Assembly (NCBI GenBank): GCA_030651375.1
Contig: JAUSFM010000014.1
Location: 1 to 64,000 of the forward strand
Reading direction: 5' to 3'
DNA: 64,000 nucleotides
Source: Candidatus Woesearchaeota archaeon
Lineage (GTDB): Archaea > Nanobdellota > Nanobdellia > Woesearchaeales > UBA12501
Program-made: the position numbers and the translations under genes
Part shown: piece by piece, positions 51,302-60,704 of the stretch
How positions within the stretch are numbered: position 1 is the first letter of the stretch
How the letters are laid out: each line of letters begins with the position of its first letter
The notes under the pieces: model-generated
The model's database searches: none
What the model saw: the letters and a program-made list of their open reading frames with translations, nothing else
What the model was told of the DNA's origin: nothing

Positions 51302-52001
51302 GTATTTTCTTGAAAAAGCCCATCAGCGCACCTGCTTCGCGCTTAGTGAGAAAACTTTTGAAGATGATTTTTTTCCAGAGTTTTTCTTGTGTACGCTTTT
51401 TGGCGTCGGTTGAAAATGAAAGGGCACCGATTGATCGGTGCGCAAGCAGGAGCGCATGCTCATGCTCAAGGCGAGACGCAGGAGTGACATGGGAAAGTGA
51501 GGTTTGGTCAGCGCGTGCCGTAAAAAGCTCGTAGAGCACAATAGCACACGCATGGCTAATGTTCATGATGGAGTATGTTTTTGAGGCAGGGATAGAAACA
51601 ACAAGGTCGCAGAGAGCAAGTTCTTCATTCGACAAGCCATGGTCTTCGCGGCCAAGCACGACGATAATTTTGTTCTTCGGATTTTTTTTGAGCTGTTCAT
51701 GGAGCTGGCGGGGCGTTGATGGAAGACGCAGAATGTTGTACGCTGTGCCCACTTTTGCTGTGGTGCCGATGATGAGGTCATATTTTTTGAGCACGGCAAA
51801 ACTGGTTTCGCAACGGGCATTTTTAAGAATGTCCGCGGCATGCGACGCGCGGTCAAGAGCAGTCTTTGACCGATGGTCAATGGAGCTGTTGATGAGGATT
51901 AATTCTTCTGCGCCAAAGTTTTTCATCACGCGCGCGATGGCACCGAGATTTCCTTCGTTCTGGATGCCAATGCAGGCGATGGAGATGGTCGAGAGTGCCA
52001 T
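51288..52001 (-). CDS. trmJ: TrmJ-like SpoU-family tRNA 2'-O-methyltransferase
   Basis: 237 residues with the SPOUT knot motifs: IQNEGNLGAIARVMKNFG (motif 1), VVLGREDHGLSNEEL (motif 2) and IPASKTYSIMNISHACAIVLYEL (motif 3, SAM site). The length and a C-terminal helical extension fit TrmJ, which methylates ribose at tRNA position 32. Other SpoU substrates cannot be ruled out. Confidence 0.85.
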   Translation of the reverse strand: MALSTISIACIGIQNEGNLGAIARVMKNFGAEELILINSSIDHRSKTALDRASHAADILKNARCETSFAVLKKYDLIIGTTAKVGTAYNILRLPSTPRQLHEQLKKNPKNKIIVVLGREDHGLSNEELALCDLVVSIPASKTYSIMNISHACAIVLYELFTARADQTSLSHVTPASRLEHEHALLLAHRSIGALSFSTDAKKRTQEKLWKKIIFKSFLTKREAGALMGFFKKILRQR

Positions 52002-52032
52002 AGGAGAAAGGAAAAAGGGAGTGTTTAAAAAC

Positions 52033-53229
52033 TTATCCCGTGCATCCCTTGAACAGAATCATGAAGAGCACGACGATAAAGATGATGCCAACTTTTTTCC
52101 AGACCTGATAGGCAAGGTGCTCCTTGCCCTTGCCAAACAGTTTTAGCATGGCAATTTGGAACATTCTGCCGCCGTCGCAAATCGTCATCGGCAACAAATT
52201 AAAAAAGCCAATGCCGAGATTGATTGCGTAAAGCCAGAAGAGCAGGCCCATGAACCAGATGATAGCCGTGGGAACAAACGAACCATATTTTTCTTTAAAC
52301 GACTCTTTGACACTGGTTTTATCGGCGACAAACACGCCGAGATACGGCGCTGATGCATTCATCGGATGGGCACCAAGCGCGATGTCATAGGTTGTGCGGT
52401 TTGAAACAACATGCATCATGTCCCCTGGTTTTTTCTCTGCAAGCACCGCTGAAAAATCTTTGATTGATGCAATTTGTTTACCATTCATTTCAGTGATGAC
52501 TTCTCCGGCAGCCATGCCCGACTGCTGGACGGGGTATACCCCATCTTTAGTAATGCCGTGCACCAGCACGCCCTCGTGCTGGAGCATATGCGAATCAACC
52601 GGCACTGCAATGAGGAAGAAGAGGCCCACAACGAGCATGCCAAGCACAATGTTTGAGAACGGCCCGGCTGCAAGAATGCTGAGCTGCTGGTGATACGGTC
52701 GTTTCGCCATTTCTTTTTCATCCGGCTCGACAAACGCAACCGGAAGAATCGGGGCAAGCAGGCCAATCACGCCCACGCCGCTGGCTTTTACTTTAAGGTT
52801 GTGCACACGCGCCATGACACCGTGGCTGAACTCGTGGATGACGATAACGACAACGAGTGAAATGAGGAAGTAAAAAAACGGAACATACACGGTGCCGGGC
52901 AGGTTTTGTGAAAACGGCTGGAGAATGCCGACGCCGGGCACTGATTTTTTTGCAAAATAGAGCAGGTAGAGATTTTCAAGAAGCTTGTAGGCGATAAAAA
53001 GCATGCCGGCATACCCAACCACCCACGCCACGGTGCCCACTTTTTTAAGAAGCCGCGGGGCTTTTTTTGCCAGTCGGTCCATTGCTTTGAGGCCGACGCT
53101 GGTGCGGTACAAGAGAACGTACACCACGGGAAAGAAGATTTTTTGGAGCACAAACTTTTTCCGCTCGATATAGACAAAAATGGCGAGGAGGAGAATAAAG
53201 CCGATTGCGAAAAGTTCCTGAACGCCCAT
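52033..53229 (-). CDS. Site-2 protease family (M50) membrane metalloprotease
   Basis: 398 residues from the ATG at 53229. Zinc motif HEFSH at about 132-136 in a membrane helix, a PDZ-like domain (GVLVHGITKDGVYPVQQSGMAAGEVITEMNGKQI, about 250-330), and NLLPMTICDGGRMF, the second metal motif, near 355. It cuts transmembrane proteins within the membrane, such as anti-sigma-like or signal-peptide remnants. It is divergent from the ABC operon. An upstream in-frame extension overlaps the promoter and is rejected. Confidence 0.93.
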   Translation of the reverse strand: MGVQELFAIGFILLLAIFVYIERKKFVLQKIFFPVVYVLLYRTSVGLKAMDRLAKKAPRLLKKVGTVAWVVGYAGMLFIAYKLLENLYLLYFAKKSVPGVGILQPFSQNLPGTVYVPFFYFLISLVVVIVIHEFSHGVMARVHNLKVKASGVGVIGLLAPILPVAFVEPDEKEMAKRPYHQQLSILAAGPFSNIVLGMLVVGLFFLIAVPVDSHMLQHEGVLVHGITKDGVYPVQQSGMAAGEVITEMNGKQIASIKDFSAVLAEKKPGDMMHVVSNRTTYDIALGAHPMNASAPYLGVFVADKTSVKESFKEKYGSFVPTAIIWFMGLLFWLYAINLGIGFFNLLPMTICDGGRMFQIAMLKLFGKGKEHLAYQVWKKVGIIFIVVLFMILFKGCTG

Positions 53230-53282
53230 AAAGGACTTTTTGCTTTGGAGTTTTAAATAGTTTGTTATTTTGATAGAGATTG

Positions 53283-53300
53283 TGTCACAAGATTTATATA
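53283..53300 (+). promoter_or_regulatory. TATA box of the ABC operon
   Basis: CAAGATTTATATAAATAC lies about 45-60 bases ahead of the ATG at 53344, leaving a short leader that includes a GGAGAT ribosome-like site. Confidence 0.5.
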
Positions 53301-53343
53301 AATACATTGCAAAAGATAGAGAAGGAGATAGAGAGACTGACCC

Positions 53344-54045
53344 ATGAAAAAACCGATCATCAAACTCCACAAAGTATGGAAAACATATACGCTGGGCGAG
53401 ACAAAAGTACATGCGCTATCCGGCATTGACCTTGCGGTGTACCCAGGTGAATTTCTCGCCATCCAAGGGCCCTCAGGCAGCGGCAAGAGCACGGCGATGA
53501 ATCTCGTCGGCTGCCTTGATATTCCCACAAATGGAGAAATATTTCTCGACGGCCAGGCGATTAGCAAACTCCATGAATCTGACCTTGCACAAATTCGCGG
53601 CAAAAAAATAGGGTTTATTTTCCAGCGGTTTAATCTTATAGAAACGCTTACCGCCATTGAAAATGTGATGCTTCCTATGACGTTTCAGGGAATTCCTGAG
53701 TATCAGCGGCGGGAACGCGCCCAGAAACTCCTTAATCAGTTTGGCCTTGGTGACCGCATGCACCACAAGCCAAACCAGCTTTCCGGCGGCCAGCAACAGC
53801 GCGTGGCGATTGCACGCAGCCTTGCCACTGATCCGCCCGTTATTCTTGCTGATGAGCCAACCGGAAATCTCGACAGCACTATGGGCAAAGAAGTGATGAA
53901 GCACCTTCTCGAACTCAACAAAAAACACGGGAAGACTATTGTTCTCGTTACGCATGATGACGCACTTGCCCATCGGGCACAGCGCATTGCATTCTTAAAA
54001 GATGGTGTTATTGTCAAAACAAAAACAGTGAGGGGATACGCATGA
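53344..54045 (+). CDS. MacB/LolD-like ABC transporter ATP-binding protein
   Basis: A 233-residue ABC ATPase: Walker A GPSGSGKST, Q-loop, signature LSGGQQQRVAIARSLA, Walker B VILADEPTGNLDS and the H-loop VTHD. TYTLGETKVHALSGIDLAVYPGEF and NLDS are typical of the MacB/LolD/FtsE group that powers mechanotransmission rather than bulk transport. First gene of a four-gene operon. Confidence 0.95.
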   Translation: MKKPIIKLHKVWKTYTLGETKVHALSGIDLAVYPGEFLAIQGPSGSGKSTAMNLVGCLDIPTNGEIFLDGQAISKLHESDLAQIRGKKIGFIFQRFNLIETLTAIENVMLPMTFQGIPEYQRRERAQKLLNQFGLGDRMHHKPNQLSGGQQQRVAIARSLATDPPVILADEPTGNLDSTMGKEVMKHLLELNKKHGKTIVLVTHDDALAHRAQRIAFLKDGVIVKTKTVRGYA

Positions 54046-55280
54046 AACAATGCATGAAAGAATTGAAAAAACTAAATGTCACCACATGGCTCGTACTCGG
54101 GTTTGCTCTGTTGATTTTCCTGCCAGCGGTGCTGGCATTGCAGGGGCCGCGGCTCGACGTGTCAGTTCTCCGGTATGAGCCAACACCAACGGAACAAGGC
54201 GGCACCGTCGATGTGTGGCTGCAAATCAAGAATAGAGGAACTGAAGCAAACCACCTTTCCCTCAAGTTTGAAAAAGAATATCCGTTCAGCTTGGCAGAAG
54301 GCCAGTCCGAGAACATCGATGTCGGGTATCTCACGGCAACTGAAGAGAAAGTTGTAAAATTCACGCTAACGGTTGCGCCGGACGCGCCAAATGGCGAACA
54401 CGCCGCGAAATTTTGGTACCGGTTTAACACGGACAAAACAGATACAGGCACTGCCAGTTCATGGATCTTACTTGAGGCACCACTTCTTCTGCAAACTCAA
54501 AATGTTGGGCTGGTAATTGATTCGTACCATGTAAACCCAACACCATTATTGCCCGGACAAATTGCAACCATCCAGATGGCGTTGAGAAACGCCGGCACTA
54601 TGCCTGCAAAAAATGTGGATGTCATACTTGATCTCGATGAAAAAACATTCACAACGGTCACGAGCGGAACCAAGAAGCGCATTAGTTATATTGATGCCGG
54701 AAAAAGCGAAAATGTCAGCTTTGACATAGCCGCAGCAACCAACACCGAAATAAATCTGTACACGATTCCCATCAATTTTGTGTATCAGGACGCGCGAAAC
54801 AGCAGGTACAATGACTCAGCGAAAATTAGTGTCATGGTGAATGCACAGCCCGATGTCAGTGTGGTGGTTGATTCAACAAAAGCGCAAAAAACAACAGGCC
54901 CGGCAACTGTTTCGCTGAAAATTGTCAACAAAGGAATTGCCAATCTGAAATATGTTACTCTTCGGCTCATGCCAAACAAAGACTATGAGCTCTTGAGCCC
55001 CAGCAATGAAGCGTATGTCGGCAACATTGACAGTGATGATTTTCAAACCGTTGATTTCATGCTCAATGTGAAAGCAAAAAATCCGGTGCTCAATGTCAGC
55101 CTTGATTTCCGTGACCCATATAATAAACGATTTGAGCAGAAGTACACGATTCCATTTCGGCTGCTCACTGACCAGGAGCTCGGCACGGGAGGCAACGGCT
55201 TTGCTGTGGTGCTGGTGATTCTTGCCGCAGGCATTGGTGCAACGTGGTGGTACTTCACCAAGAAACGGCGGAAACACTGA
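54042..55280 (+). CDS. CARDB-type surface protein of the ABC operon
   Basis: 412 residues: N-terminal membrane helix (about 14-31), three beta-sandwich domains with patterns like GGTVDVWLQIKNRGTEANHLSLKF and GQIATIQMALRNAGTMPAKNVDVIL (CARDB/S-layer-associated), and a C-terminal membrane helix (FAVVLVILAAGIGATWWYF) with a basic tail. It resembles COG1361-type envelope proteins and may replace a MacA-like adaptor on the outer face. ATGA overlap with the ATPase gene. Confidence 0.85.
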   Translation: MKQCMKELKKLNVTTWLVLGFALLIFLPAVLALQGPRLDVSVLRYEPTPTEQGGTVDVWLQIKNRGTEANHLSLKFEKEYPFSLAEGQSENIDVGYLTATEEKVVKFTLTVAPDAPNGEHAAKFWYRFNTDKTDTGTASSWILLEAPLLLQTQNVGLVIDSYHVNPTPLLPGQIATIQMALRNAGTMPAKNVDVILDLDEKTFTTVTSGTKKRISYIDAGKSENVSFDIAAATNTEINLYTIPINFVYQDARNSRYNDSAKISVMVNAQPDVSVVVDSTKAQKTTGPATVSLKIVNKGIANLKYVTLRLMPNKDYELLSPSNEAYVGNIDSDDFQTVDFMLNVKAKNPVLNVSLDFRDPYNKRFEQKYTIPFRLLTDQELGTGGNGFAVVLVILAAGIGATWWYFTKKRRKH

Positions 55281-55286
55281 ATCCCC

Positions 55287-56501
55287 ATGATTAGCGACTA
55301 TGCGCTCATTGCCGTTAGAAATCTCCAGAAAAGATTTCTTCGGACGATGCTGACTTTGTTGGGAATTTTTATCGGCATTGCAACGGTCGTTGCCCTTGTT
55401 TCCCTTGGGCAGGGCATGCAAAAAGCGATAAACGCACAGTTTGCAAGTGTCGGCACGGACAAGGTTATTCTGCAGGGCGCAAGCCCAGGATTTGGGCCGC
55501 CGGGGCAGAACGCTGCAGGAATTGTTGACACGCACGACCTTGATTTGGTGCGGCGAATACCAGGAGTGATGAGAGCTGCCGGAAGGCTGCTGCGTTCAGC
55601 GCACGTCGAGTCCGGAAAAGATGCGGATGTTATTTTTGTTGCCAGCCTTCCCACAACAGCGGACGACCGCGCGCTGGTTGTTGAAGCAAACAATGTCCGG
55701 GTAATACAGGGGCGCATGCTGAAGCCTGATGATGCACGGCGTGCGCTCGCGGGAAATAATTTGTGGACAAAGGAACACTTCTCTAAAAAAATCGGTGTTG
55801 GAAGCACCCTCATTATTAACAAGGCGCGGTTTGAGGTTGTCGGCTTGCTCGATAAAATAGGAGCGGGCCGCGACACCGCACTGATGATAAATGAAGATGA
55901 CGCGCGGGATATTTTTAATGAGCCAACAGAGTACAGCGCCATTGTTGCACAGCTTGCACCCGGAGAAAAGCCCGCGCTTGTTGCAGAGCGGATGTTGAGA
56001 GCAATTCGGCACGACCGCCACCAGAAAGAGGGATTTGAGGATGTTACGGTTTCAACAAGCGAGGACCTTATCAAAAGCGTCAACACTATTCTCGGTGTGG
56101 TGCAGGTGGTGTTTATTGGCATTGCACTCATCAGCCTGCTTGTCGGCGGCATTGGCATTATGAACACGATGTATACCGCGGTGCTTGAGCGCAAGCGCGA
56201 AATTGGCATCATGAAAGCCATTGGCGCGCGCAATGGTGACGTGCTCACTATTTTTTTGTTTGAGAGTGGATTGCTGGGCATGGTCGGCGGTGCTGTGGGC
56301 ATTGGTATGGGCATAGGGTTAAGCATGCTCGTCGAGATTGGAGCGCGTGGATTTGTCGGCAGTATCCTTAAAGCGTCATTCCCGTGGTACCTGATTGTTG
56401 GTGCGCTTGCCTTTTCATTTTTGACTGGCGTAATCGCCGGTATATTTCCTGCGCGGCAGGCAAGCAAGATGCCACCGGTGGAGGCGATGCGAAGTGATTG
56501 A
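55287..56501 (+). CDS. MacB-like ABC permease, first copy
   Basis: 404 residues: an N-terminal helix (TLLGIFIGIATVVALVSLGQGM), an extracytoplasmic MacB-PCD domain (about 45-255), and three C-terminal helices including VQVVFIGIALISLLVGGIGIMNTMYTAVLERKREIGIMKAIGARNGDV, the FtsX/MacB hallmark. Six bases separate it from the CARDB protein and it overlaps the second permease by eight. Confidence 0.93.
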   Translation: MISDYALIAVRNLQKRFLRTMLTLLGIFIGIATVVALVSLGQGMQKAINAQFASVGTDKVILQGASPGFGPPGQNAAGIVDTHDLDLVRRIPGVMRAAGRLLRSAHVESGKDADVIFVASLPTTADDRALVVEANNVRVIQGRMLKPDDARRALAGNNLWTKEHFSKKIGVGSTLIINKARFEVVGLLDKIGAGRDTALMINEDDARDIFNEPTEYSAIVAQLAPGEKPALVAERMLRAIRHDRHQKEGFEDVTVSTSEDLIKSVNTILGVVQVVFIGIALISLLVGGIGIMNTMYTAVLERKREIGIMKAIGARNGDVLTIFLFESGLLGMVGGAVGIGMGIGLSMLVEIGARGFVGSILKASFPWYLIVGALAFSFLTGVIAGIFPARQASKMPPVEAMRSD

Positions 56502-57708
56502 GCTGCTGAAACTCGGATTGGGCAATCTGATCAAGCGAAAAAAAAGAACCGCGTTAACACTGGTCGGGCTCTTTATCGGCATTGCGGCAGTGGTTGCGCT
56601 GATTTCACTTGGCCAAGGATTGCAGCAAACAATTAATGCCCAGTTTGAGAAGGTTGGCGCAGACAAAATTTTTGTCCAGGCAAAAGACATTGGAAATTTC
56701 GGTGGAATCGAATCACCGGGAAAGCTTACTGAACGCGAACAGAAAATGATACAGAAGGTGCATGGTGTTGCACAAACCGCGGGCGAGATTTTTGTCGCGG
56801 CAAATGTGCAGTACAACAAGCTTCAGCGGACATTGTATGTGATAAGCGTTCCTGAAAAGCAAAAGGAAGCGCAGTTGGTTATTAAAACAAATATCTGGGA
56901 GGTGAGCGAAGGCCGGATGCTCACGCACACGGACAAGGGCAAAGCAGTGATTGGCTACAATTTAGGAAACAAAAAACTGTTTGGCAGGAACATTGCAAAG
57001 GGAGACAAGATTAGTGTCAATGGAGTCATGGTTAGTGTTGTTGGTGTGATTGCGCGAACCGGCGACCCCGGCACTGACAGCAGTGTCATTCTTCCTGAAG
57101 CAGACGCGCGTGCGGCAGTAAAAAACCCAGACACCTATTCGATGATACTTGCTCAAAGCATACAATCTGAAAACCCTGATACCGTCGCAAAGAATATTGA
57201 AAAAGCGCTTCGCCGTGACCGGCACCAAAAAGAGGGAAAAGAGGATTTCATGGTACAGACGAGTACGGAACTTATCAAATCATTCAATGTGGTGCTAAAT
57301 GTGGTGCAGGCGGTTTTTGTTGGCATTGCACTTATCAGCCTGCTAGTGGGTGGTATTGGCATCATGAACACCATGTTCACGTCAGTGCTTGACCGAACTC
57401 GAGAAATTGGCGTCATGAAAGCCATCGGCGCGCGCAATAAAGACATTCTTGGCATCTTTCTGTTTGAAAGCGGTGTGCTTGGCGGAGTCGGCGGGCTTGT
57501 GGGGATTATTGTGGGCGCAGGCATCAGCAAAGGTGTTGAGTTTGGCGCAAACACGGCGTTTGGCCCGGGCACGATAAGCACCGTATTTCCGTGGTACCTT
57601 ATAGTGGGGGTACTTCTGTTTTCAGTGGTCGTTGGGATTATCAGCGGAATTTTTCCTGCGCACCGCGCATCAAAACTGCAGCCAGTCGATGCATTGCGTG
57701 AAGAGTAA
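56494..57708 (+). CDS. MacB-like ABC permease, second copy
   Basis: 404 residues, the same length and plan as the preceding permease, and clearly its paralogue (LVGLFIGIAAVVALISLGQGLQQTINAQF; FVGIALISLLVGGIGIMNTMFTSVLDRTREIGVMKAIGARNKDI). The two probably form a heterodimer over the ATPase. Tandem duplication with divergence. Confidence 0.93.
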   Translation: MIELLKLGLGNLIKRKKRTALTLVGLFIGIAAVVALISLGQGLQQTINAQFEKVGADKIFVQAKDIGNFGGIESPGKLTEREQKMIQKVHGVAQTAGEIFVAANVQYNKLQRTLYVISVPEKQKEAQLVIKTNIWEVSEGRMLTHTDKGKAVIGYNLGNKKLFGRNIAKGDKISVNGVMVSVVGVIARTGDPGTDSSVILPEADARAAVKNPDTYSMILAQSIQSENPDTVAKNIEKALRRDRHQKEGKEDFMVQTSTELIKSFNVVLNVVQAVFVGIALISLLVGGIGIMNTMFTSVLDRTREIGVMKAIGARNKDILGIFLFESGVLGGVGGLVGIIVGAGISKGVEFGANTAFGPGTISTVFPWYLIVGVLLFSVVVGIISGIFPAHRASKLQPVDALREE

Positions 57709-57770
57709 AAAAGAGAAAAGGAAAATAAAAAGAGAATCGTAGTCGGGTTACCGTGTTTATTTAGTTTTGT

Positions 57771-57932
57771 TTATTTCTTCCGTACCGGCCGGAGCGCGGG
57801 GCTGCCACACGATCGGCATTTTATTTTGCCGGCGAGAATCTTGCGCATGGAGCTGCGCCGCTTTGCCTTGCAGTTTCTGCATACAAAGATGTTGCGCTGA
57901 ATCCGTGCTGCTGCTTCAGGAAATTTGACCAT
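57771..57932 (-). CDS. rpl40e: Ribosomal protein eL40
   Basis: A 53-residue zinc-ribbon protein: VKFPEAAARIQRNIFVCRNC, then KAKRRSSMRKILAGKIKCRSCGS, with four cysteines (C-x2-C and C-x2-C) and a basic tail. This is the archaeal L40e pattern, a large-subunit protein. It is followed upstream by aIF5A on the same strand. Confidence 0.92.
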   Translation of the reverse strand: MVKFPEAAARIQRNIFVCRNCKAKRRSSMRKILAGKIKCRSCGSPALRPVRKK

Positions 57933-57978
57933 AAAAATCACGTGGTAGTTTGGTTGTTATGTGTTTATTTAACTTGGT

Positions 57979-58371
57979 TTATTTGACTTGTTTCATCACT
58001 TTGCTGTCGAGGATGATCCAGTACAGTATTTGACATCCTTCGACGCACGTCTGCTTGAACTCATCAGGAATGTCAATGTCGAATGTTTCGTAGGTCTCAA
58101 CGTCCATGACGTTTGCCTTGTTGTCCTTGATGGAAAGAACCTGTGCGGTCTTTTTTTCCACCATGGGCACGTCAACGCTGTCGTGGCCGGGCATGACCAC
58201 CACGCGTTTCTTGTCATCCAACAGGCCGACACCGGTTAGCCGGACCTTGGCATGGCCGTGCTTGCCAGGCCGTGAGGTCTGGGTATCAGTAACTTTGCAC
58301 GCAACACCGTCAATAATGACATAGTTGCCTTTCTGCAATGTTGCAACGCTGACTGGTTTTGTATCGCCCAT
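57979..58371 (-). CDS. eif5a: Translation initiation factor aIF5A
   Basis: 130 residues. TQTSRPGKHGHAKVRL contains the lysine that is turned into hypusine or deoxyhypusine (the K between G and H). The SH3-like N-domain and OB-like C-domain are of normal length. It relieves ribosome stalling at difficult peptide bonds. It lies in a translation cluster with eL40. Confidence 0.96.
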   Translation of the reverse strand: MGDTKPVSVATLQKGNYVIIDGVACKVTDTQTSRPGKHGHAKVRLTGVGLLDDKKRVVVMPGHDSVDVPMVEKKTAQVLSIKDNKANVMDVETYETFDIDIPDEFKQTCVEGCQILYWIILDSKVMKQVK

Positions 58372-58502
58372 CTAAACACCAAGGTGGTTGGGTTATGAAG
58401 TGGTATTTAAATATTTCTAAAACAGTTAAAAAGGGGAGAAAGAAGAGAACTTTAAAAAGAAGAAAAGAAGCAAAAAAGAAAAGAATAGAGAAAAGAGAGG
58501 GA

Positions 58503-58691
58503 TTACGGCACTGATATGTAGGTATTGGGGCTATAGTGCGACGTATCAGTCTGTGGAGCGGTTCGCCCAACGGTGTTTGCGGTCAATACGACCTTGCCGT
58601 TCATGATTTTCTTTCCCGTCACGGTATAGAGGGACTTTTTGATGATAACCCGATCGCCCGGCTGAACATCCTTTGCTTTGACGCGTTTCAT
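58503..58691 (-). CDS. Small SH3-like hypothetical protein
   Basis: 62 residues: VKAKDVQPGDRVIIKKSLYTVTGKKIMNGKVVLTANTVGR looks like a small beta barrel (KOW/SH3 or aIF5A N-domain-like). AGGGTGTGATACT ribosome region before the ATG. It sits next to aIF5A on the same strand. Function unknown. Confidence 0.6.
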   Translation of the reverse strand: MKRVKAKDVQPGDRVIIKKSLYTVTGKKIMNGKVVLTANTVGRTAPQTDTSHYSPNTYISVP

Positions 58692-58776
58692 AGTATCACA
58701 CCCTTTGAGGTTTGTATCTTTTTCTTTTGAATCAATGCGGGAATTGGCTATTTAAAGTTTGTTGTTCACTACCAGT

Positions 58777-59547
58777 TCACCACCATTTTTTTATCAATCC
58801 GGCAAACGATGGCCGTAACCGTGAAACACCATGCGGAGAGGCCATGCGATTCGCTCGCTTCGCTTTCCGCAGCGCGAGCCGCAAACGGGCGTCAACTGCG
58901 TCGAAGTGTTCAAATGTGCGCTCGGCTTTCTTGAATGTCGCATCATGATAACACACTCTTCCTGCGCCGCCGCGGTATTTGTAGTATTTGTGCAGCATCT
59001 CATGGTACATTACCGTATCCAACAACGCAGGATCATGCGCAAGGGATTTGAACACACTGCTAATGACAATGGCGTCTGTTTTGAAATTGTACGAGCCGAG
59101 CTTGGTGGTTGAATACCTTCCCCACATCATATTGGGCTTTTCAACCATTCCAAGAAAATAGCGCTGGTTCAGCCGGCTGAATGAGTCATCGAGCACTGGA
59201 TCATTTTCTGTTTTTGGGATAGTGATGTGAATGTTGCGCACAAAATTATGGTACAGGTCGAGATAGAGCGTGTTCATCTCTGATTTATTTTTCTTTTTGT
59301 GCTTCCACAAGCGCAGGTATAAATCCTGCAGCAGGCCCATTTTTATTTCAGGGCCGACACTGCGCCATTTTTTTGAGAGTTTCGCCTGCAGCATGTTTCC
59401 CCGAAGCAGAATCTGGGCATTGTACGGAGACAAATGGCCAGAGTATGTGACTACGGAATCGTACAAGAAATGCTCGTCAAAAAGGTGGGTGTACGCATCT
59501 TTCATAAGGTTGACATCGATGGTGCTCACCCTAAAAGTTTGCCTCAT
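58777..59547 (-). CDS. SprT/M48-like zinc metallopeptidase
   Basis: 256 residues from the ATG at 59547, overlapping the aRF1 stop by 17 bases (an ATG at 59505 is an alternative). MYHEMLHKYYKYRGGAG has the HExxH zinc site (182-186), with a third ligand likely in YHDATFKK (His201), the SprT/WSS-like arrangement. The N-terminal part is helical (about residues 15-110). Being coupled to aRF1, it may act in quality control of translation or DNA-protein crosslinks; this is inference. Confidence 0.75.
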   Translation of the reverse strand: MRQTFRVSTIDVNLMKDAYTHLFDEHFLYDSVVTYSGHLSPYNAQILLRGNMLQAKLSKKWRSVGPEIKMGLLQDLYLRLWKHKKKNKSEMNTLYLDLYHNFVRNIHITIPKTENDPVLDDSFSRLNQRYFLGMVEKPNMMWGRYSTTKLGSYNFKTDAIVISSVFKSLAHDPALLDTVMYHEMLHKYYKYRGGAGRVCYHDATFKKAERTFEHFDAVDARLRLALRKAKRANRMASPHGVSRLRPSFAGLIKKWW

Positions 59548-60625
59548 ACCGGAGTATGGCGGCAACTTTTCCCAGATCGCGCAGCTGCACGCCCTCGCGC
59601 GTTTCAGTGGAAATAATTTTGATGGTGCTCCCGACTGCGCGCGCTTTTTCCTCAAATTCTTCAATCACGCTGTCTTCGAGCGATGAGGACAAGAGAAGGG
59701 TCTCAACCATGCTCAACTCAAGGTATTTCATCGTATCATCCTTGCCGTACGCCACCATGCCCTGCTTGGTGGAGAGCAGGGTAAAAAATTTGAGCATGAT
59801 TGCTTTTTCGTCAGCAATCTCTGCTTTCGCCAGCACATCCTGGCTTTTGTCAACCAATTCCTGCAGGCCAAATTCTTCAGTGTAGCTCAAGTCTTTGATG
59901 GCGATGATTTTTTGCTTGAGCTGGTCAGTAACGTAATCTCCGTCGTAAAATTCGTTTTTAGTATGGCCGGGCCCTCCGAGCAAAATTCCCTTGAGGTCTT
60001 TCATCATCAGAAATTGTTCTTTGATATAATCGCCCACTTTTTTGAAATGGTCTTTGGCTGCGCCTTCGCGCAGGCGGGAGAAACGCATGGCACTCTGGCC
60101 TCCTGCTTTGAATTTTCCCGGCACTTCAGAATGGGTTTTGAGAAGAGGAATGATTGTTTTTCCTTTCAACAACGCGATGTGCGCATCACGAAGGTCGAGC
60201 ACGACAAGGCCATAGATTTCTTTTGACTCGCACATCTCCCGCAGTGGCTCAAGCACAAAATCTTTGTCACAGCGATACACACGCAGGTTCAGGTCAACGG
60301 GCGGCTCAATGCTCCACACACGCACATCGCTCTTGCCCTCTACTGATGCAATGTTGCCGGAAAATGCAGCAAGCCCGTTGGGGGGAGTTCTTCCGACAAT
60401 ACGCAAGTGCTGAATCATGCGCTCCAACGCGTCAGTGACATTTTTTCGCGTGGCCGCAGACTTGATGTTGGACGCGGTTCCTTGTTCCTGCGCAAGATGC
60501 TGCATGATTTTGATGAGATCGTAATCCTTGGGAACGTACACGGAGACAAATTCAGTATGCCTGCCTTTATACTGTTCAAGCTCCTTGATGAATCTTTTCA
60601 GCTTAAATCGCGCGGTTTCGTCCAT
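59531..60625 (-). CDS. prf1: Peptide chain release factor aRF1
   Basis: 364 residues. NIKS at 53-56 and YRCDKDF at 117-123 (YxCxxxF) read the stop codon; AGGQSAMRFSRLREGA with GGQ at 175-177 hydrolyses peptidyl-tRNA; the C-terminal domain is of eRF1 type. At 364 residues it is somewhat shorter than most archaeal aRF1 (about 410), the difference lying in the C-terminal domain. TATA-like GCATTTAAAAAG on the complement is near the start. Confidence 0.95.
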   Translation of the reverse strand: MDETARFKLKRFIKELEQYKGRHTEFVSVYVPKDYDLIKIMQHLAQEQGTASNIKSAATRKNVTDALERMIQHLRIVGRTPPNGLAAFSGNIASVEGKSDVRVWSIEPPVDLNLRVYRCDKDFVLEPLREMCESKEIYGLVVLDLRDAHIALLKGKTIIPLLKTHSEVPGKFKAGGQSAMRFSRLREGAAKDHFKKVGDYIKEQFLMMKDLKGILLGGPGHTKNEFYDGDYVTDQLKQKIIAIKDLSYTEEFGLQELVDKSQDVLAKAEIADEKAIMLKFFTLLSTKQGMVAYGKDDTMKYLELSMVETLLLSSSLEDSVIEEFEEKARAVGSTIKIISTETREGVQLRDLGKVAAILRYEANF

Positions 60626-60704
60626 GATACCTGTGCAGAAGGGCGCATTTAAAAAGATTTACCTGAAGTGGGGGCATCTGTTTTATACACTGCTATTTCT
60701 ACGC

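Noticed and set aside
55298-56467. 389-codon open frame antisense to the first permease gene
   Set aside because: The plus strand encodes a clear MacB-like permease; the antisense frame is Ser/Pro-rich noise without motifs.
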